Shown piece after piece: positions 44,158 through 46,477 of a stretch of DNA of 46,477 nucleotides (its first letter is position 1; each line of letters begins with the position of its first letter). The notes beneath the pieces were generated by a model. The model was not told the DNA's origin and searched no databases. It worked only from the letters and a program-made list of their open reading frames with translations. Source of the stretch: Clostridia bacterium (GTDB lineage Bacteria > Bacillota > Clostridia > Oscillospirales > CAG-272); NCBI GenBank assembly GCA_017472285.1, contig JAFUQQ010000029.1, positions 1 through 46,477 on the forward strand, given 5' to 3'. Both the position numbers and the translations under genes were made by a program.

Positions 44158-44937
44158 ATGTTTTTGGAAGTCAGAAAACTTGAGAAAAGTTTTGGCGGTA
44201 CGTCCGTGCTGAAAGGTGTGGATTTCACGCTTGAAAAAGGACAGGTGCTTTCGATCCTCGGTTCTTCGGGCAGCGGAAAAACAACGCTTTTGCGTTGCAT
44301 CAATGCGCTTGAAACGGCTGACGGCGGTGAAATCTACGTTGCGGGCAATAAAATCTTTGATGCCGCACATAAAGATAAATTGAAAAATATTCTAAATTTC
44401 GGCTTCGTTTTTCAATCATTCAATCTGTTTCCGCAATATACGGCGTTTGAAAACGTAACCCTCGCACCGATTTTACATATCAAGGATGAATGTAAAAAAC
44501 AGAAAAAGACGAAAGCAGAACGCGAACGCCTAATCAGAGAAGCGGAAGAAAAGGCAAAAATACTTCTGACGAAAGTCGGTCTTGCGGATAAGATGGATTC
44601 GTATCCCTGTCAGCTTTCGGGTGGTCAGCAACAGCGAGTTTCCATTGCGCGCGCACTTGCGCTCAGTCCCGATGTGCTTTGTTTTGATGAGCCGACTTCC
44701 GCGCTTGACCCGGAAATTACAGGTGAGGTTCTGAAGATCATCAAGGAGCTTGCGGCGGAAGATATGACAATGATTATCGTTACGCATGAAATGAATTTTG
44801 CAAGGGATGTTTCCGATAAGATTATTTTTATGGATAACGGTGTTATTGCGGCGGAAGGTTCGCCTGAAGAAATTTTCGGAAAGAATGATAACGAAAGACT
44901 TCATTCTTTCCTCAGCTCTTTTTATACGGGTGATTGA
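44158..44937 (+). CDS. Amino-acid ABC transporter ATP-binding protein
   Basis: A 259-residue GlnQ/HisP-type ATPase. Walker A GSSGSGKTT (35-43), Q-loop FVFQSFNLFPQ, signature LSGGQQQR, Walker B VLCFDEPTSALD and the switch His in IVTHEM are all intact. A Lys/Glu-rich insertion (about 105-130, CKKQKKTKAERERL) lengthens the helical domain slightly. AAGGAGG precedes the start. The VanZ gene begins two bases after its stop. Confidence 0.96.
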   Translation: MFLEVRKLEKSFGGTSVLKGVDFTLEKGQVLSILGSSGSGKTTLLRCINALETADGGEIYVAGNKIFDAAHKDKLKNILNFGFVFQSFNLFPQYTAFENVTLAPILHIKDECKKQKKTKAERERLIREAEEKAKILLTKVGLADKMDSYPCQLSGGQQQRVSIARALALSPDVLCFDEPTSALDPEITGEVLKIIKELAAEDMTMIIVTHEMNFARDVSDKIIFMDNGVIAAEGSPEEIFGKNDNERLHSFLSSFYTGD

Positions 44938-44939
44938 CG

Positions 44940-45473
44940 ATGAATCGGAAAAAAGTGATTCGGATATTAGTTTGGACGGCATTTGTTTTCTATTGTTTTG
45001 CTCTTGTGTATGTTTTGTTTCTGAATGCACGTTCGCATCGCTATCAAGGAGAATCTGTTTGGGATTATATCCGGTTTTCCGTTAATCTGATTCCGTTCAA
45101 GACCATTGGAGATTATATCTCCAAAGCAGTATCGGACGCATATTTCGTGACGTTGGCGGTTAGAAATGTCGGCGGTAATCTGATTTTATTCTTGCCGATG
45201 GGAATCTTTTTGCCGACACTTTTTCCGCAAATGAGAGGTTTATGGAAAACGATACTTTGTATATTCCTGATGGTTCTTTCTGCGGAAATCATACAACTTT
45301 TTTTGAGGTTGGGAATTTTTGATATTGATGATTTCATTCTGAATATAACGGGTGCTTTTTTGGGATATCTGATATTTAAAGTCTTTCAAAAAATCTATTG
45401 CAAAAAGATATCTTCCTGTGGTATACTAAATGAAAGAAAGGATGGTGCTATCGATGGCAATCAAATTGAATGA
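44940..45473 (+). CDS. VanZ-like membrane protein
   Basis: A 177-residue protein with four hydrophobic segments. VLFLNARSH, SVNLIPFKTI, GGNLILFLPMGIFLP and the helix AEIIQLFLRLGIFDIDDFILNITGAFLGY are VanZ-family hallmarks. VanZ gives low-level teicoplanin resistance by an unknown route; chromosomal relatives like this one have no proven role. The start is probably coupled to the ATPase stop (TGACGATG), with no ribosome binding site. Its last 20 bases overlap the next gene, whose promoter lies within it. Confidence 0.9.
   Translation: MNRKKVIRILVWTAFVFYCFALVYVLFLNARSHRYQGESVWDYIRFSVNLIPFKTIGDYISKAVSDAYFVTLAVRNVGGNLILFLPMGIFLPTLFPQMRGLWKTILCIFLMVLSAEIIQLFLRLGIFDIDDFILNITGAFLGYLIFKVFQKIYCKKISSCGILNERKDGAIDGNQIE
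45398..45427 (+). promoter_or_regulatory. Internal promoter for the FTR-like and thioredoxin genes
   Basis: TTGCAA (45398-45403), 18 bases, TATACT (45422-45427), inside the 3' end of the VanZ gene; it also decides the downstream start. Confidence 0.65.
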
Positions 45474-45654
45474 GGATAAAGAGATCGTTGCCCGTATACG
45501 TGAAGGACTGAAGAAAAAAGACGGTTATTGTCCTTGCCGTTTGCAAAAAACAGAAGACAATAAATGTATGTGTAAGGAATTTCGCGAACAGATCGCGGAT
45601 CCCGATTTTGAAGGCTATTGTCATTGTCTTCTCTATTATAAATCCAAGGATTGA
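45454..45654 (+). CDS. Ferredoxin-thioredoxin reductase catalytic-chain-like protein
   Basis: A 66-residue iron-sulfur protein. Three C-x-C pairs, C26-P-C28, C38-M-C40 and C56-H-C58, with the family phrases YCPCR, CKEF and YCHC, identify the FTR beta domain. That chain uses a [4Fe-4S] cluster and a neighbouring disulfide to pass ferredoxin electrons to thioredoxin. The spacing is 9 and 15 residues between pairs, against 16 and 8 in cyanobacterial FTR. The start at 45454 fits the promoter; ATG 45442 or 45430 would be very close to the transcription start. It lies 12 bases upstream of trxA, which strongly suggests that thioredoxin is its partner. Confidence 0.88.
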   Translation: MAIKLNEDKEIVARIREGLKKKDGYCPCRLQKTEDNKCMCKEFREQIADPDFEGYCHCLLYYKSKD

Positions 45655-45666
45655 AAGGAATTTGTT

Positions 45667-45975
45667 ATGGCAGAAGTTGTGATTACAAAAAATAATTTTG
45701 AAGAAGTCGTTATGAAAAGTGAAAAAACGGTTCTTCTTGATTTCTGGGCTACATGGTGCGGTCCTTGTATGATGATTGCGCCTGTCGTTGAAGAAATTGC
45801 AAAAGAAAATCCGCAGTATCTCGTCGGTAAGGTCAATGTGGATGATGAACCCGAGCTTGCAGGTGCTTTTGAGATCGAATTTATTCCGACACTTGTTGTG
45901 ATCCGTGACGGTAAGATCGTTCACAAGGAATCCGGTGTGCATTCCAAAGAAGCAATTCTGAAAATGCTTGCATAA
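45667..45975 (+). CDS. trxA: Thioredoxin
   Basis: A 102-residue disulfide oxidoreductase. The active site is WCGPC (C31, C34) in LLDFWATWCGPCMMIAP, and the cis-proline is in FIPTLVVI. It has no signal peptide. GAAAGGA precedes the ATG. In operon with the FTR-like gene, so it is probably reduced through ferredoxin instead of NADPH; no trxB is in the window. Confidence 0.96.
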   Translation: MAEVVITKNNFEEVVMKSEKTVLLDFWATWCGPCMMIAPVVEEIAKENPQYLVGKVNVDDEPELAGAFEIEFIPTLVVIRDGKIVHKESGVHSKEAILKMLA

Positions 45976-45986
45976 GATGTTCATGT

Positions 45987-46025
45987 TTGGCGGTAAATTT
46001 TTTTGAATTTATCGCCAAAATTTTT
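45987..46025 (+). terminator. Terminator after trxA
   Basis: TTGGCGGTAAATT pairs with AATTTATCGCCAA (one G-T pair), followed by a T tract. Confidence 0.85.
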
Positions 46026-46035
46026 GAAAAGGGTA

Positions 46036-46064
46036 TTGACAAAGCTAAAATCGTGTGATATAAT
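46036..46064 (+). promoter_or_regulatory. Consensus promoter of tRNA-Gly
   Basis: TTGACA (46036-46041), 17 bases, TATAAT (46059-46064). Confidence 0.9.
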
Positions 46065-46089
46065 GGCGAAGTCAACTGAAAAAACAAAT

Positions 46090-46165
46090 GCGGATTTAGC
46101 TCATTTGGTAGAGCGCGACCTTGCCAAGGTCGAGGTGGCGGGTTCGAGCCCCGTAATCCGCTCCA
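46090..46165 (+). tRNA. tRNA-Gly (anticodon GCC)
   Basis: A 76-base cloverleaf: acceptor GCGGATT pairs with AATCCGC, anticodon stem CGACC/GGTCG with loop TTGCCAA (anticodon GCC, reads GGC and GGT), T arm with GTTCGAGC, discriminator T and an encoded CCA. Single-gene unit. Confidence 0.97.
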
Positions 46166-46167
46166 AA

Positions 46168-46200
46168 CAAAATCCGCTTTCGTAAGAGAGCGGATTTTTG
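46168..46200 (+). terminator. Terminator after tRNA-Gly
   Basis: AAATCCGCT pairs with AGCGGATTT, followed by Ts. Confidence 0.88.
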
Positions 46201-46204
46201 TTTG

Positions 46205-46410
46205 TGTTATTCATTTTTCAATATTCATCATTCATTATTCATTAAACGAAAGCGGATTTTGAATGAATGATGAAGTCGCTTCGCTGATGAATAATGAATA
46301 ATTATTGAAACAAAAAACACATCCCGTGGGATGTGTCAGACTGTCGAAAAAGCTATGTAGAAAAATTGAAAATAAAAAGTTGCACAAAAAACTCAAAAAG
46401 ATACCTATTA
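46205..46410. repeat. Inverted ATTCATTATTCAT repeats and a palindrome
   Basis: Several ATTCATTATTCAT and ATGAATAATGAAT strings flank GAAGTCGCTTCGCTGATG (46270-46287), which can fold as a hairpin; AGCGGATTTT of the tRNA terminator recurs at 46251-46259. ACACATCCCGTGGGATGTGT (46317-46336) is a perfect palindrome. No gene or promoter is seen. Confidence 0.65.
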
Positions 46411-46411
46411 T

Positions 46412-46460
46412 AAAGGCTCGCCCTTTGGGAGAGCTCCCGACGAAAGTCGGGTGAGAGGGC
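46412..46460 (+). repeat. Hairpin repeat, copy C
   Basis: AAAGGCTCGCCCTTTGGGAG, then AGCT, then core CCCGAC, GAAA, GTCGGG, then TGAGAGGGC. Outside the core it is nearly identical to the reverse complement of 7205-7255. Confidence 0.8.
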
Positions 46461-46477
46461 GGTAATATATGCTGAAA

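Noticed and set aside
46003..46185. A 60-codon plus-strand ORF
   Set aside because: It spans the trxA terminator, the tRNA promoter and tRNA-Gly.

Overview
The window looks like a chromosomal segment of a gut-type Clostridia bacterium (Firmicutes, perhaps Oscillospirales or a neighbouring order; this is inference). The reasons are: AGGAGG-type ribosome binding sites, many consensus TTGACA-17-TATAAT promoters, an L27 with a cleavable N-terminus next to the Prp protease, a class 1B PyrD/PyrK pair, a BlaI/M56 regulatory pair, YitT, VanZ, TraX and DUF3048 proteins, and a mosaic of short hairpin-forming intergenic repeats. No phage, insertion sequence, rRNA or CRISPR array was seen. Most of it is ordinary core genome, with some unusual variants of common proteins.

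Layout. 1-2162: repeats, then a cytosolic GH2 glycosidase behind its own promoter and a candidate operator. 2293-3375: an XRE regulator with membrane segments and a zinc ribbon, and a small membrane protein. 3587-4441: rplM-rpsI. 4879-10540: prfA, sua5, repeats, coaE, a double-domain lytic transglycosylase and an M18 aminopeptidase. 10617-10700: an antisense RNA resembling a type I antitoxin, with no toxin gene left. 10824-13702: blaI-like, M56 peptidase and membrane protein operon with two visible operators. 13862-17828: a 2H phosphoesterase-like protein, gdhA, and rplU-prp-rpmA with a membrane protein. 17963-21563: TraX, tRNA-Lys, a TVP38-like protein, threonine aldolase and a DtxR/MntR-like regulator. 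21649-27599: a promoter and ribosome binding site leading into a 13-codon ORF, a SpoVB/MurJ-like flippase, YitT, a CPBP protease, tadA and a DUF3048 lipoprotein.

28370-37734 is the pyrimidine cluster pyrC-carA-carB-pyrK-pyrD-pyrF, a repeat-bearing gap, then pyrB. It makes carbamoyl phosphate, condenses it with aspartate, closes and oxidises the ring, and decarboxylates OMP to UMP; pyrE and pyrR are not in the window. Two members are unusual: CarA has Gly at the position of the glutaminase nucleophile Cys, and PyrB carries a C-terminal zinc domain matching that of PyrI without the allosteric domain. 37842-46477: pnuC, a lipoprotein, rlmB, a large membrane protein that looks like a catalytically degenerate P-type ATPase, an amino-acid ABC transporter, VanZ, a ferredoxin-thioredoxin-reductase-like protein with thioredoxin, tRNA-Gly and more repeats.

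The strongest leads are the P-type ATPase-like protein at 40176-42428, the Cys-less CarA, the PyrB-zinc-domain fusion, the orphan antitoxin-like RNA at 10617-10700, and the repeat families whose copies show compensatory changes in their stems.
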